From contig BSQZ01000072.1 in NCBI GenBank assembly GCA_033239005.1, positions 1,288,501-1,352,500 of the forward strand: DNA of 64,000 bases. The letters are read 5' to 3'. The notes below the pieces were generated by a model. The model saw only the letters and a program-made list of their open reading frames with translations, was not told the DNA's origin and searched no databases. Source of the stretch: Lamellibrachia satsuma. Lineage: Eukaryota > Annelida > Polychaeta > Sabellida > Siboglinidae. This document shows positions 1 to 12,085 of this stretch, piece by piece. Within the stretch, counting starts at the first letter, position 1. Every line of letters starts with the position of its first letter. The translations under genes and the position numbers were made by a program.

Positions 1-198
1 TATACGTTGATATAGATACTATTATATAGGATTGAGTTTTATGGTATATCGTCTTATTATATTCGATATTGTTAAGCAGGTGTCGCTATAGTTGGAGAAA
101 TTATTTTATACATTAAAAACTATTGGTGCATCTTGAAACTTGATCTCAGTTTTCTATCAGCGAAAGAAGTTGTATGCTAAACAAGTTCATGTGTGACG

Positions 199-348
199 AG
201 TCCCATGTGTCACATGATACGTATTTTATGTCCCATGTGTAACATGATACGTCTGGTATGTCCCATGTGTCACATGATATGTCAGGTATGTCCCATGTGT
301 CACATGATACATATGGTATGTCCCATTTGTCACATGATATGTCTAGTG
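199..348. repeat. 30-bp minisatellite, unit 1
   Basis: About five copies of a 30-bp unit. Each has the core CATGTGTCACATG, an inverted repeat of CATGTG around one T. The period is a multiple of three, so both strands read as repetitive open frames that are not genes. Paralogous arrays sit at 23873 and 50226. Confidence 0.9.
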
Positions 349-359
349 TCGCAAGATAT

Positions 360-1012
360 ACGTTGTCCCACCATCTAGTTTGTTGTACAAAGTTGTACGT
401 TGTCCCACAACCTAATTTGTTGTACAACATTGTACGTCGTCCTATCATCTAGTTTGTTGTACAAAGTTGTACGTTGTCCCACTATCTAGATTGTTTTATA
501 AAGGTGTACGTTGTCCCACCATCTAGTTTGTTGTTCAAAGTTGTACGTTTTCCCGCCATCTAGTTTGTTGTACAAAGTTGTACGTTGTCCCACTATCTAA
601 ATTGTTTTATAAAGTTCACGTTTTCCCACCATCTAGTTTGTTGTTCAAAGTTGTACGTTGTCCCAACATCTAGTTTGTTCTTCAAAGTTGTACGTTTTCC
701 CGCCATCTAGTTTATTGTACAAAGTTATATGTTGTCCCATCATCTAGTTTGCTGTACAAATTTGTACGGTTTATCACCATCTAGTTTGTTGTACAAAGGT
801 GTACGTTGTCCAATCATGTAGTTTTATGTACAAAGTTGTACGTTGTCCTATCATCTATTATGCTGTACAAAGTTGTACATTGTCCCACCGTCTAGTTTGT
901 TGTACAACGTTACACGTTGTCCTATCATCTAGTTTGTTGCACAAATTTGTACGTTTTCCCACCATCTAGTTTGTTGTACATAGTTGTACGTTGTCTCACC
1001 ATGTAGTTTGCT
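360..1012. repeat. 37-bp minisatellite
   Basis: About 17 diverged copies of a unit of roughly 37 bp containing GTACGTTGTCCC and TAGTTTGTTGTACAAAG. The TTGTACAA core is palindromic. The array is absent from units 2 and 3, where the 30-bp array runs straight into the sequence matching 2500. One or two copies also occur near 16855 and 42985. Confidence 0.88.
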
Positions 1013-1267
1013 GCTGTCATAATACATTTTCTATTAATCACTGAATGCTGGACATCTAAAGAAATGTTGAAGTTTAGTTCTATTCATCTTTTTCTCACAT
1101 TTCACTGTATATTTTACATAAAATATTTAGATAAATTGACTATGAATTTTGTGAAATGCGAGAAAAATATTAATATATTGACACCACCTTGTTTCAACCT
1201 GTCTACAGATGATAGTGTAATTAGCTCAAAGGTTTGATTGACATTAAAACTCCCTCCTCAATTGAAG
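1013..1267. other. Unrecognised AT-rich interval
   Basis: No open frame, repeat or RNA signature seen. This lies in the stretch present only in unit 1. Confidence 0.5.
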
Positions 1268-1475
1268 ATGGGCGCGGTAGCGTAGCGGTTAGAATGCCGA
1301 ACATACCTTTTAGCACAGTGTGAAACAGTTGAATCGAGGAAGGCCCTCTAAGGCCGAGGTGTGAGTTTGTTCTTATGCATGCAGCAACTAGGCGATCACC
1401 AGTGCTGTAACAGCCAAGGTAGTTGGTACAATTGACTCCGCTTAATATAATCACTTCGGGAGATAACAATTTGAC
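1268..1475 (+). mobile_element. Degenerate tRNA-derived SINE-like sequence
   Basis: It begins GGGCGCGGTAGCGTAGCGGTT, which has the form of a tRNA 5' head with an A-box-like GTAGCGTAGCGG. A weak B-box-like AGTTGAATC follows about 60 bases on. The head resembles the better preserved SINE at 17341-17678, but no target-site duplication or 3' tail was found, so this is tentative. Confidence 0.35.
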
Positions 1476-1479
1476 TGCT

Positions 1480-1712
1480 TCTATTTAAGCGGGGTTCTTT
1501 AGTTCAGCTGCAACAGGACATGATTCCGTCCCAGTCAATATATTTGATCATACTAACTGGCTGATTCTCTTTAAGCGGCATACGTTAATACTACAGCGGC
1601 AACAGGACATGATTCCGTCCCAGCCAATATATGTTATCATACTAAGCGGCTGATTCTCTTTAAGCGGCGCACTTTAATAATACAGCAGCAACTGGAAATG
1701 ATTCCGTCGATA
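1480..1712. repeat. 89-90-bp tandem repeat, about 2.5 copies
   Basis: The string AACAGGACATGATTCCGTCC starts at 1512 and 1601, and a diverged version starts at 1691. Each is associated with TAAGCGG and CTGATTCTCTTTAAGCGGC. No coding potential seen. Confidence 0.8.
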
Positions 1713-1896
1713 TCATGAAATGGCAACTTGGACACGTAGATCATGGTCAATCCAACTGTTGGTAATACAGACTATTGTAGAGAGTCGTCGGATGCGTCGT
1801 CGTTTGTGAACACTGGAAAAATATATGTAATGATTGTACGATACACTCTGAAAGGTACAACATCTGGTAGTTTGTTATCGTAGATTCAGGTTACTA

Positions 1897-2042
1897 GATG
1901 TATATGGTATAGGCTGGTACATGATGTATATGCTATAAACTGTTACATGTTACATGATGTATATGGTATAAACTGTTACATGTTACAGGATATATATGGT
2001 ACAAACTGTTACATGTTACAGGGTGTTTATGGTACAAACTGT
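1897..2042. repeat. 32-bp minisatellite, about 4 copies
   Basis: Tandem copies of a unit holding ATGGTATAAACTG and TTACATGTTACA, diverging toward the right end. It is restricted to the unit-1-specific stretch. Confidence 0.8.
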
Positions 2043-2654
2043 AAGTGTATATATCCATGGTAACATCTTCATTGCCTAAATGTGTTTTAATGAATTTTTA
2101 AACATATCTTCACCGTTATCGACGTATGAGTATCAACCTTGCCGTTGGGCACATAATGTATACGTGATATTCAAGTCGAAACATTCAAATTATACAGATA
2201 ACTGCCAATTTATATGAAACGTTTGTTGTTTATTAAAACACATCTGGGCGATCAAGATATTGGAATAGATATAATTTAAACTATGCAACATGATTTTATA
2301 ATAAAAGCGACGATATTATGTACTTCTAAAACCAAGTAATGATGAATTTAAAGTATCAAAGTCCATTCTTCTTATCGTGTCCTTCACACGAGGTGTTGCC
2401 GTGTTCGGACGCATGTGTTTGTCCGATGAGGGACGGTGGCGAGATCTTCCAGTCTACACGGACCGTCCAGTAGTCGGCAACAGACGAAGTGGGACATTGT
2501 CTGGTCTTCCCCGAGGTCACATTTCGTTGACAGGGTCACGGTTGGTCAGACCCTCCTGGTAGGGATGCAGTTGTTATTAACTCCATTTTGACAACTGCTG
2601 ATGTTTCTCGTATTTCCCACATTTCCCGTCTGGTGCACATGGGCGACGATGAGA
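2043..2654. other. No gene recognised
   Basis: AT-rich to about 2370, then more mixed composition. From about 2500 the sequence matches units 2 and 3 again (24006 and 50420 onward), so the right breakpoint of the unit-1-specific stretch lies near 2490-2503. A short 61-codon open frame at 2377-2562 has no recognisable similarity and is not called. Confidence 0.5.
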
Positions 2655-3572
2655 GACGTTGCAAAACAGTCAGATAAGAGAGGATATGATCACCCCTGAA
2701 GTAGCTACATAGTGGGACCAGAGAGGACACGATCATCCCTGAAGTGGTTACAGTGTGGGATCAGAGAGGACACGATCACTCCTGAAGTGGTTAAAGAGTG
2801 GGACCAGAGAGGACATGATCACCCCTGAAGTGGGTACAGAGTGGGATCAGAGAGGACACGATCACCCCCGAAGTGGTAACAGAGTGGGACCAGAGAGGAC
2901 ACGATCACCCCTGAAGTGGTTAAAGAGTGGGACCAGAGAGGACATGATCACCCCTGAAGTGGGTACAGAGTGGGATCAGAGAGGACACGATCACCCCTGA
3001 AGTGGTAACAGAGTGGGACCAGAGAGGACACGATCACCCCTGAAGTGGCTACAGAGTGAGATCAAAGAGGACACGATCACCCCTGAAGTGGTTAAAGAGT
3101 GGGACCAGAGAGGATACTATCACCCCTGAAGTGGTAGCAGAGTGGGATCAGAGAGGACACTATCACCCTGAAGTGGTAACAAAGTGGGACCAGAGAGGAC
3201 ACTATCACTCCTGAAGTGGCTACAGAGTGAGATCAAAGAGGACACGATCACCCCTGAAGTGTTTACAGAGTGAGACCAGAGAGGACACTATCACCCCTGA
3301 AGTGGCTACAGAGTGGGACCAGAGAGGACACGATCACCCTGAAGTGGTAACAAAGTGGGACCAGAGAGGACACTATCACTCCTGAAGTGGCTGCAGAGTG
3401 GGACCAGAGAGGACACGATCACCCCTGAAGTGGTTACAGAGTGGGACCAGAGAGGACACGATCACTCCTGAAGTGGTTACAGAGTGGGACCAGAGAGGAC
3501 ACGATCACCCCTGAAGTGGTAACTGAGTGGGACCAGAGAGGACACGATCACCCCTGAAGTGGTAACTGAGAG
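2655..3572. repeat. 43-bp minisatellite, unit 1
   Basis: About 21 copies of a 43-bp unit with the core GAGAGGACACGATCACCCCT followed by GAAGTGGTTACAGAGTGGGA. Sub-variants (TAAAGAGTG, GTAACAGAG, GCTACAGAG) recur in blocks. The 81-codon frame at 2755-3000 is only this repeat translated. Paralogous arrays: 24165-25626 and 50585-51150. Confidence 0.95.
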
Positions 3573-4080
3573 CTACCACCATGTCTTAAATAATAAACTA
3601 TACGCAACTTGTAGACGATGATAAAATCTACTCTTTGGTAAACAGGTAAGAATTACAAGCCATTTCCACCCCAATCCAGCAAGGGGCTACACACGTAATG
3701 CAATTAGTGGTAATCGTTAGATGTCAGCAGCAGAGTGCTTTGTGAGAGAATGCACAAATAACTAACCGTTCGTCATCCGTAAAATAACAAGCAAACAATG
3801 CGCGCAACAGAAAAACTGCGAACGCAAGCGCTAAGGCAGGATACGGCATGGACTAGATATAGCGCAACAAGCCAACGCTGACAAGTGTAATTGAAAGAAG
3901 TCGCCGATGCGGAACTACTTCGATCATACCTACCAGGTAAGTTTAGGGTTCTATTTGACTTCCCGGCGCTATATTTCTCACGTCGTGTAACAGAAGATCG
4001 GTTGTTTGATATGAGTGAAGGTAATAATACTATGTGGGACTGCGTGTGCACGTGTGTGTGTGTGTGGGCCTCTACATAAT
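3573..4080 (+). other. Block conserved in all three units; possible exon with splice donor
   Basis: Present here, at 25627-26100 and at 51151-51640 with high identity. It includes a TATATTTA-like motif (TAGATATA in this copy) and, at 3930-3946, ATACCTACCAGGTAAGTTT, a near-consensus 5' splice donor (CAG|GTAAGT). Unit 2 has an ATG 39 bases before the donor, reading MPPIWSDFDHTYQ; this ATG is altered in units 1 and 3. The reverse-strand frame across this block also stays open but looks unlike any family I know. Whether it is transcribed is unknown. Confidence 0.3.
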
Positions 4081-4085
4081 TTCGC

Positions 4086-4187
4086 GGTCCGGACCTGGGC
4101 TGAAAACAATTTAAACACATCGGGCTTGGGCCGGGCCTGGGCCTAGTGTGAGCGGGCCTGGCCGGGCCGGGTCTGGGCTGGGCCTGG
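4086..4187. repeat. GC-rich degenerate GGGCCTGG tract
   Basis: A short island of GGGCTTGG, GGGCCTGG and GGCCGGGCC variants in otherwise AT-rich DNA. It abuts the perfect hairpin at 4188 and is not seen in units 2 or 3. Confidence 0.7.
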
Positions 4188-4240
4188 ACAATGTGATTCT
4201 GTGCATTTGAGACGCTCTCAAATGCACAGAATCACATTGT
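4188..4240. repeat. Perfect inverted repeat, 25-bp arms, 3-base loop
   Basis: Bases 4188-4212 are exactly complementary to 4216-4240, around the loop CGC. The inner half of each arm contains the CATTTGAGA/TCTCAAATG sequence of the dispersed repeat that follows, so the hairpin probably arose when one copy of that repeat end was inverted against another. Confidence 0.95.
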
Positions 4241-5221
4241 AGCCATACTGAACAATAACACGACTAGCTAACGATCGGCCGAATTCGTATGTACATTGAT
4301 TGATCTACGTATGCGTATGAGCTTTTGCCCATATCTATATGTAGACCATTGTCCATTTGAGAGCGTCTCAAATTGCGAAGATAACCTTGCTATTTGTTCT
4401 CTGGTAGACGTTATATCAAGGTGACCCATATCCACCCGCATTCGTATGCACATTGGTCTACGTATGCATATGGGCTTTTGCCCAAATGCATATGTAGACT
4501 AATGTCCATTTGAGAGCGTCTTAAATTGTGAAGATAACCAAACTATTTGTTCTCTGGTAGACGTTATGTAATGGTGCCGCATATCCACCTGCATACGACG
4601 AATGTGCGTGTGCCTAAAGTCGTCTGGTGACCTTGGATAGGGAGAGGACAAAGGCGTGTTTCATAACGTCGTCACGCTACGGCCCCAGTACAGTGTAGTT
4701 TTGAGGAAAAGATCGCAAAGATATGACCTATTTTATAGCAGTAGCTTTCAGATTTATTTTGGTTTGTGGAGGACACCTTCAGAATATATATTAGCTACAC
4801 CAAACTCTCCACTGCCACAACCTACATTTGATGTGCATATTCTGCACATGTTTATTTCATTTGGCACACTCTTATTTTAATCAAGAACTCTTTCAATTGG
4901 ATACAATTCTGGATAGTGTTTGCATAGAAAATATGTCTAGAAATATAGCTACGTTTTTGTATTTCTATATACTAGCCGAGCTACCCGGCGTTGCACAGGA
5001 GAAAAGGCAGCCACTGCAACAGCCTGTCTCTTTGCACTATCCAATAAAGTTTTGGTAGGGCAATGCTAATGGCAGTGACAACTTCATGCCCACAAATCAT
5101 ATACAACTCTCGGTTTCACTAAGTGTTCTTACCGCTCAAAGGAACCTATGTGGACGTTACACGTAACCAGATGTGATTTAATTTCACCAAGTGAAAGATC
5201 CATACATATGTTGCCGCACTG
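4241..5221 (+). repeat. Dispersed repeat block (two tandem 175-bp heads plus body)
   Basis: The head, with GCTTTTGCCCA, CATTTGAGAGCGTC and TTTGTTCTCTGGTAGACG, occurs twice here in tandem. Related copies are at 16915-17990, 26275-26460, 43040-44100 and 51728-51890. The body from about 4640 matches 17100-17340 and then 17686-17990. The difference is the SINE at 17341-17678, so this locus is the empty site. No coding function recognised. Confidence 0.75.
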
Positions 5222-5700
5222 TGAGTATATGCAATGTACTTCGTTCTAGCGTATCTATATCCTTCTTACGATATGGTCTTCAAGCTTGTATACAGTATTC
5301 TAAATTAGGCTTAACTATTGTTTTTATGCAGAGGTATAATTAGATCTTTTTACTTAATTTTTATATTTCTTTTAATCAATCCAATAATTTGAGTACCATT
5401 TGAAGCAGCAATACCACACCGCTCTTAAACTTTCATACCAGCATTTATTGTTGCTCCTAAGTCATCCAAGTTCCCGTGTCCTGTGGGTAGGCATTTACAC
5501 TTCCCAAAATGTAATAACATCAGCCATTTCTCAGACCATTTAAGCAATTTGCTTAGTTCTTTTTTATAAATGCTGTTTATCACCATTAGTTTTCACATAT
5601 CTAAATACTTTTGGGTCATCCACTTATCAGTGATTATTAGATTAATTAGGCACACTATTAATTGGTTTTGTTATTATATTCCTTTTTATCGGCGAAGATC
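5222..5700 (-). pseudogene. Decayed LINE reverse-transcriptase fragment (same family as 15435-16672)
   Basis: The reverse complement aligns by eye with the unit 1 LINE from about the FADD box to the conserved region after the polymerase domain. Shared stretches include ACCATATCGTAAGAAGGATA, CAAATTATTGGATTGATTA and AAATGGTCTGAGAAATGG. It carries internal deletions and frame breaks relative to the intact copy, so it is older and dead. Unit 2 has different DNA at the corresponding place. Confidence 0.85.
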
Positions 5701-5798
5701 TGAAAATATGGGTGTCGTAATAAATGATTGTTTAAACAGTCTCTCACCAAATACTCTAACATTAATTTTGCTTGGAAATTTTGATATGATCGAGTGTT

Positions 5799-7486
5799 AC
5801 AACCAGTAATGTAATAATCGACCGGTAATGTAATAAATCGACCAGTAATGTAATACTCGACCGGTAATGTAATAAATTGACTGGTAATGTAATAATCGAC
5901 CAGTAGTGTAATAAATCGACCGGTAATGTAATCAATCGACCAGTAATGTAATAAAAATGATGATGATAATCATTATCATGATGATGATGTTAATAATGAT
6001 GATGTAGAAGGTTATGATGAGGGTGATAAAAGATTATGATGATGATGACAATTAAGGAGTAATCTTATTGACGATGATAATACTGATGATGATTATGACG
6101 ATGATGATGATGATAATGGTGATGATGATGATGACGATGATAATAATAATGGTGATGATGATAATAATAATGATGATAACGACGGTGATGATGAGGGTGT
6201 TAAATTGTTATGATGATGATTAGGAAGAATATGAAGACAATTAAGCTGTCTTAGTGATGATGATGATGATGATGACGACGAATATGATGACAATGAGGGT
6301 GATCATTATTACGATTATGAGGACGAAGACAATGATATCCTCAGCCTCATCGTCCTACTCCTCCTCATCATCATCATGTTCACCCTTATAACGGCTAGCC
6401 ATGCTGACACCCACTCGACGTTCACAAACGTACGATTAACATAAGAAATCTCTGAACGAGTGAGCCGCATGTTTTCTGGGAGGAAAATATGGAATGCCTT
6501 TCATATAACCTCCCAAGTAACGCACCGCAGTAAATACATGTTGGCAAACAATAGGACCGAATCAGAGGGAGGGTTAAGGAAGAAGGGGGTTCATTAAAAA
6601 GGGTCACCTCAACAAATGAAAGGTAATCTAGACTCAATTAAGGGATCATCTCAAACAATTATTTAAAGGATCATAAAAAATGCTTAATACCTGATCATCA
6701 TTTAATCAAAATAATGGGTCATATCAAACAACTCTGTAATTTGTTTTTTTTTTAATCTTAAGTTTGCATTTTGATGACTCATTATATTTGTATTTTGGTA
6801 TGACCATTTATTCTATATGATCTCCTAATTTGTTGAGATGATCAATTAGTTGATTTTTTTAATGATCCCTTACAATTTTTAATGTTCCCTTCACTTTTTT
6901 GGAATACCTCATTATTTTACGATGTGACATCTTCATTTGTTAGAGACGATTTGCTAGTTATTTTGTTTAAAGTATACCTTATATTTGAGATGAATGTTTA
7001 TTTTTTAAAAGACCCCTTCCTTTTCGTCTTCCCTGCTACCCTGCCTGATTCGAACCCATCGTTTGCCCACATCAATTATTATTATTGCCGTATGCTATTT
7101 ACGAGGATATATAAACTGTAGTCCATATGTCATCCCAGAAAACAAGCCGCTGAATCATTCTGGGAATCTTATTTTAAGCATACTTTAGTAAACGTCGAGT
7201 GTGTGTCAGCATGGCTAGCCACGATAAGGGTGAAAATGAGGATGTTGAGGAGGAGGATGAGGAGCAGGACGATGAGGCTGATGAGGATGATGTAGTTGTC
7301 GTCATCATCATTGTAATAATTATCATCTTCATAATCATCATCACTAAGATAAACCCTTAATTATCTTAATCTTTCTCCTCCTATTCAGCATCATCATTAC
7401 CATTAATCATCTTCTTCATCATCGTCATCATAATCATCTTCATTGTTCTTATTACATTACCGTACGATTGTTGCATTACTGGTTGT
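5799..7486. mobile_element. Foldback element 1, unit 1 (long inverted GAT-rich arms)
   Basis: The ends are inverted copies: ACAACCAGTAATG at 5799-5811 pairs with 7474-7486, and homology continues into TCG..CGGTAATGTAATAA. Moving inward on both sides are tandem CGACCGGTAATGTAATAAAT units (left), then GAT/CAT-rich tracts, then a GGCTAGCCATGCTGACAC block (6398-6415, inverted at 7200-7217), then AT-rich copies of a TTAAGGGATCATCTCAAA motif. No transposase is visible. The structure fits a foldback or long-TIR non-autonomous DNA element; the family is unknown. Confidence 0.65.
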
Positions 7487-7487
7487 A

Positions 7488-9115
7488 CCAGTCGACCGGT
7501 AATGTAATAAATCGACCGGTAATGTAATAATCGACCGGTAATGTAATAAATCGACCAGTAATGTAATAAAAATGACGATGATAATTATGATGATGACGAT
7601 AATGATGATGTTAATAATGATGATGTAGAAGGTGATGATGAGCGTGCTAAACGATTATGATGATGATGACAATTAAGGGGCGATCTTTGTGACGATGGTA
7701 ATGATGATTATGACGATGATGATGATGATGATAATGATTATGATGATGATGATAATGATAATAACGATGGTGATGATGAGGGTGATAAATGGTTATGATG
7801 ATGAGAGGAAGAAGATTAAACAATCAAGCGGTCTTAGTGATGATGATGGAGATGATAACAAGGGGGTGATCATTATTACGATTATGAGGACGAAGACAAT
7901 GAAACCTTCAGCCTCGTCATCCTACTCTTCCTCCTCATCATCATCGTCAACGTCGTGTTCACTTTTATAATGGCTAGCCATGCTGACACCCACTCGACGT
8001 TCACAAACGAACGATTAACATAGAAATATCAGAACGAGTGAGCCGCATGTTTTCTGGGAGGACATATGGAATGCCGTTCATATCGTTCGGACCGAGTCAG
8101 ACAGAGAGGTGAGGAAGAAGGGGGAGTCATTAAAAAGGGTCACCTCAACACATGAAATAATCTACACTCAATTAAGGGATAATATCAAACAATTATTTAA
8201 GGGATCATTAAAAATGCTTAATAATTGATCATTATTTGATTCAATTAAGCGGTCATATCTAACAAGCTAGGGGAAATATCAAAATGCAATGTGATATTAT
8301 ACTGGAAACTTAAGTTTAAACGCAAAAATAATAAAATAAGGGAACAGCTGAAACAATTAAGGGGTTATTATTAAGAGTAATTGCAGACAATTAAAATGTT
8401 CATCTAAACGAGGGCACCCACTTAATTTTTGAGTTGATCCCTTATTTTGTTGAGACGATCAGCTTGTTAACTTGTTAATTACTTTTTACATATTTTGTGA
8501 TCATCCCTTAAATGTTTTTAGAAGGCCCATTAATTTTATGAGATGTCCCCTTAATTTATTTAACTTTTCCGAGACGACCACATGATTTGATGAAATTACC
8601 CCATAATGTTTTGAAATGATAAGCTAGTTTATTATTAAATGACCCTTAATAAGACTTTTAAATTATCCTATAACTTGTTTTTGATAAAATCCCTTAATTT
8701 TATTCATATTTTAAAATACTTTGGTAGCCCTTTAATCGTTTAGATGAACATTTTATTTGACTGTAATTACCCTTTACTTAATTTTTTGAGGTAACCCCTT
8801 AATTGTTTCAGCTGGTGCCTTATTTTATTATTTTTGCGGTTAAGCTTAAGTTTCTAACATAATATGACATTGCATTTTGAGATTTGAGACTTGTTTGATA
8901 TGACCCCTTAATATGATCAAATGATGATAAGTTCTTAAGTAGTTTTAATGATCCCTTAAATAATTGTTTGAGATGATCCCTTAATTGAGTGTGGATTACC
9001 TCGTTCATGTGTTGAAGTGACCCTTTTTAATGATCCCCCTTCTTCCTTACCTCTCTGTCTGACTCGGTCCGAACGATATGAACGGCATTCCATATGTCCT
9101 CCCAGAAAACATGTC
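7488..9115. mobile_element. Foldback element 2, unit 1
   Basis: It starts with ACCAGTCGACCGGTAATG and the same tandem 21-bp end repeats and GAT tract as element 1. Two arms of about 370 bp, near 8046-8410 and 8735-9113, are inverted copies: CATGTTTTCTGGGAGGACAT faces ATGTCCTCCCAGAAAACATG. The right GAT-rich end is missing, so the element is truncated or was rearranged with its neighbour. The 93-codon frame at 7689-7970 is the translated GAT tract, not a gene. Confidence 0.65.
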
Positions 9116-9540
9116 TGACTCGGTCCGATTGTTTACCAACATGTAGTTACTGTCGTGCATTACCTGGGAGGTTATATGAATGGCATAGCAACTGTATAAA
9201 TGATAAACGGTTAAATATAACATCTAGTTTAGAACAAGTTTATTTAAATACTTCTGCATGTTATTATATATAATCAGGTCCAGGGCTTACATACCCGCTG
9301 AACGATATCGAAATAAACAATAATTACTTCCACCGTCTCCAGTGAGCTATAGGAAGTTCACAAATATAGAGATTAAATTTGACGAGTGCAAAATTCACCG
9401 CTTTTTATTTTCAATGAATGAACACTGAAGAAATAGACTACGCTTGACTGCTTCTTTCGAACATTACTTCTGTACACCATTAAAAGCAATGTCACCAGGT
9501 CGCCATAACGTACTGGCATGGTAGCATCGGGGAACATATG
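9116..9540. other. No gene recognised
   Basis: AT-rich sequence shared with 30233-30660 in unit 2. No open frame, RNA or repeat signature stands out. Confidence 0.5.
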
Positions 9541-10091
9541 AATTTCAACGCTAGAATACATGGTCACTAAACTTTAAATACACAATTGGAATACATAGTC
9601 AATGTAATACATAGTCACTGTACCCAAAGCCACAGCTAGAATACATAGTTACTGTACCCACGGTACACTGCTAGAATACGTATTCACTGTACCCACATCC
9701 ACAGCTAGAACACATGGTCACTACACCTTAAATACACAAATAGAATACATAGTCACTGTGCCCAAAGTCACAGCTAGAATACATGGTCACTACACCTTAA
9801 ATACACAAATAGAATACATAGTCACTGTACCCACAGCCACAGCTAGAATACATAGCCACTGTACCCACGGTACACTGCTAGAATACATAGTAACTGCACT
9901 CCCTCTTAATTGTATATCTCAATATACCCTTAAATGTAATCTGAACTGTAATTCTCAAAATAATCCTAATTGTAATTCTCACAATACTCCTAACTGTTCC
10001 TATTACCTAGCAGTGGTCACGTAGCACTGGTCAAAGTTCTTTTTAAGCAGTGATCATCTAGTCAGCGGGGTCAAAAATCAGTAGCATAGAC

Positions 10092-10127
<36 letters not shown>

Positions 10128-10284
10128 CACATCATGATGCAATGGTCACCACCACCACCACTACCACCACCACCACAAACACCACCACCACCATAGTTAT
10201 TACACTCCCCAGTACACAGTCAGAACACATGGGCACTACAGCACTCAGCTATAAAACATAATCACTACACCCTCAGTATACAGC

Positions 10285-10375
10285 GCGGAGCCTGGATAAT
10301 CAAGGTTAGGCGAAGATCTGTGCGACAAACGGTGGCGCCACAGCGAGGAGCCTGGATAATTGAAGTTATCCACTC
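10285..10375. repeat. 60-bp minisatellite remnant (about 1.5 copies)
   Basis: It contains GGAGCCTGGATAAT twice and CAAACGGTGGCGCCACAGCG once. The same unit forms a four-copy array at 45072-45320 in a quite different context, so the module has moved. Confidence 0.85.
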
Positions 10376-10437
10376 AAGTGCATATGCATGTAATAAAACA
10401 AATTAATAAAAATATTTTTATTTTATATATTTTTTAT

Positions 10438-10584
<147 letters not shown>

Positions 10585-12085
10585 CATGATGCAATGGTGA
10601 CTACCACCTCCACTACCACCACCACCACCACCACAAACACCACCACCACCATAGTTATTACACTCCCAGTACACAGTCAGAACACATGGTCACTACAGCA
10701 CTCAGCTATAAGACATAATCACTGCACCCTCAATATACACCTAGAATACATAGTCAGTACACTTTCAGTACACAGTTAGCACACAAAATAGTCACTGTAT
10801 CTTCAGCTAATACATAGTCACAACAACGCCAGTGTACAGTTAGAATATATAGTTACTGTTAGAATGCATGGCCAGTGCACCTTCAGTGCACATCTAGAAT
10901 ACATAGTCACTACATCCTCAATACACAGCTAGAATACATAGTCACTGCACACCAAGTACACAGCTAGAATACAGTGTCACTGCAACCTCAGTACACATCT
11001 GTAATGCATAGTCACTACACAGCTATAATACAAAAAAGTCTGTATCCCCAGCATACAGTTATAATACATAGTCACTACACCTCCAATACACAGTTAGAAA
11101 TCATTGTTACTGCACACCCAGCAAACAGCTCGAATACATGGTCACTGCACCCTCAGTACACAACTAGAATACAAAGAAACTAAACTCTCACTACAGAGCT
11201 CTGTACAAAGCTAAAATACATGGTCACTACACCTTCAATACAATATGTAGTCACTGTACCCAGAACCACAGCTACAATACATAGTCACTGTACCAACGGT
11301 ACAATGCAAGAATACAAAGCAACTGAACTCCCTCTTAATTGTATATATCACTGTACACTTAAATGTAAACCGAACTGTAATTTTCACAACACTCCTAACA
11401 GTAATTCTCACAATACTCCTATCTGTACCCAGTGGTCACCTAACTGGCGCCAAGGTTCTTTTAAAACGGTGGTCATCTAGTCAGCGGGGTAAAAAATCAG
11501 TAACATAGACATATATATATACCTCCTGATGCAACCGTGACCACCACCACTACCACCATCACCACCACCACTACCACCACCACCATCACCACCACCACCA
11601 CCACTACCACCATCACCACCACCACCACTACCACCACCACCACTACCACCACCACCATCACAACCACCATAGTTACATCACTCCCACTACACATTCAAAA
11701 TACATGGTCACAACACCCTCAGTACAAATCTAGAATACAAAATAGTCTGTATTTTTTGCACACAGCTATAAGACGTGGTCATTGCACCCTCAGTATATAT
11801 CTAGAATACACAACTAGAATACAAAATAGTGACTCCATAGTGATCTTCAGATCGTAGCTATAATACATAGTCACTACAACTCCAGTATACAGTTAGAATA
11901 CATTACTGCTAGAACACATGACCACTTCATCCTCAGTACACATATATAATACATAGTCACTACATCCTCAGTACACAACTATAATACAAAATAGTAACTG
12001 TATCCCCAGTCCACAGCTATAATGCATAGTTACTACTACTCCAGTACACAGTATACACATTCACTGCACTCCCAGCAGACAGTTA

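Noticed and set aside
2755..3000. 81-codon frame with repeated KSGTRED motif
   Set aside because: It is the 43-bp minisatellite translated; the phase is lost elsewhere in the array.
3773..4120. Reverse-strand 115-codon frame conserved in three units
   Set aside because: Conservation is explained by segmental duplication, the ends run into TG repeats that differ among units, and no family is recognisable.
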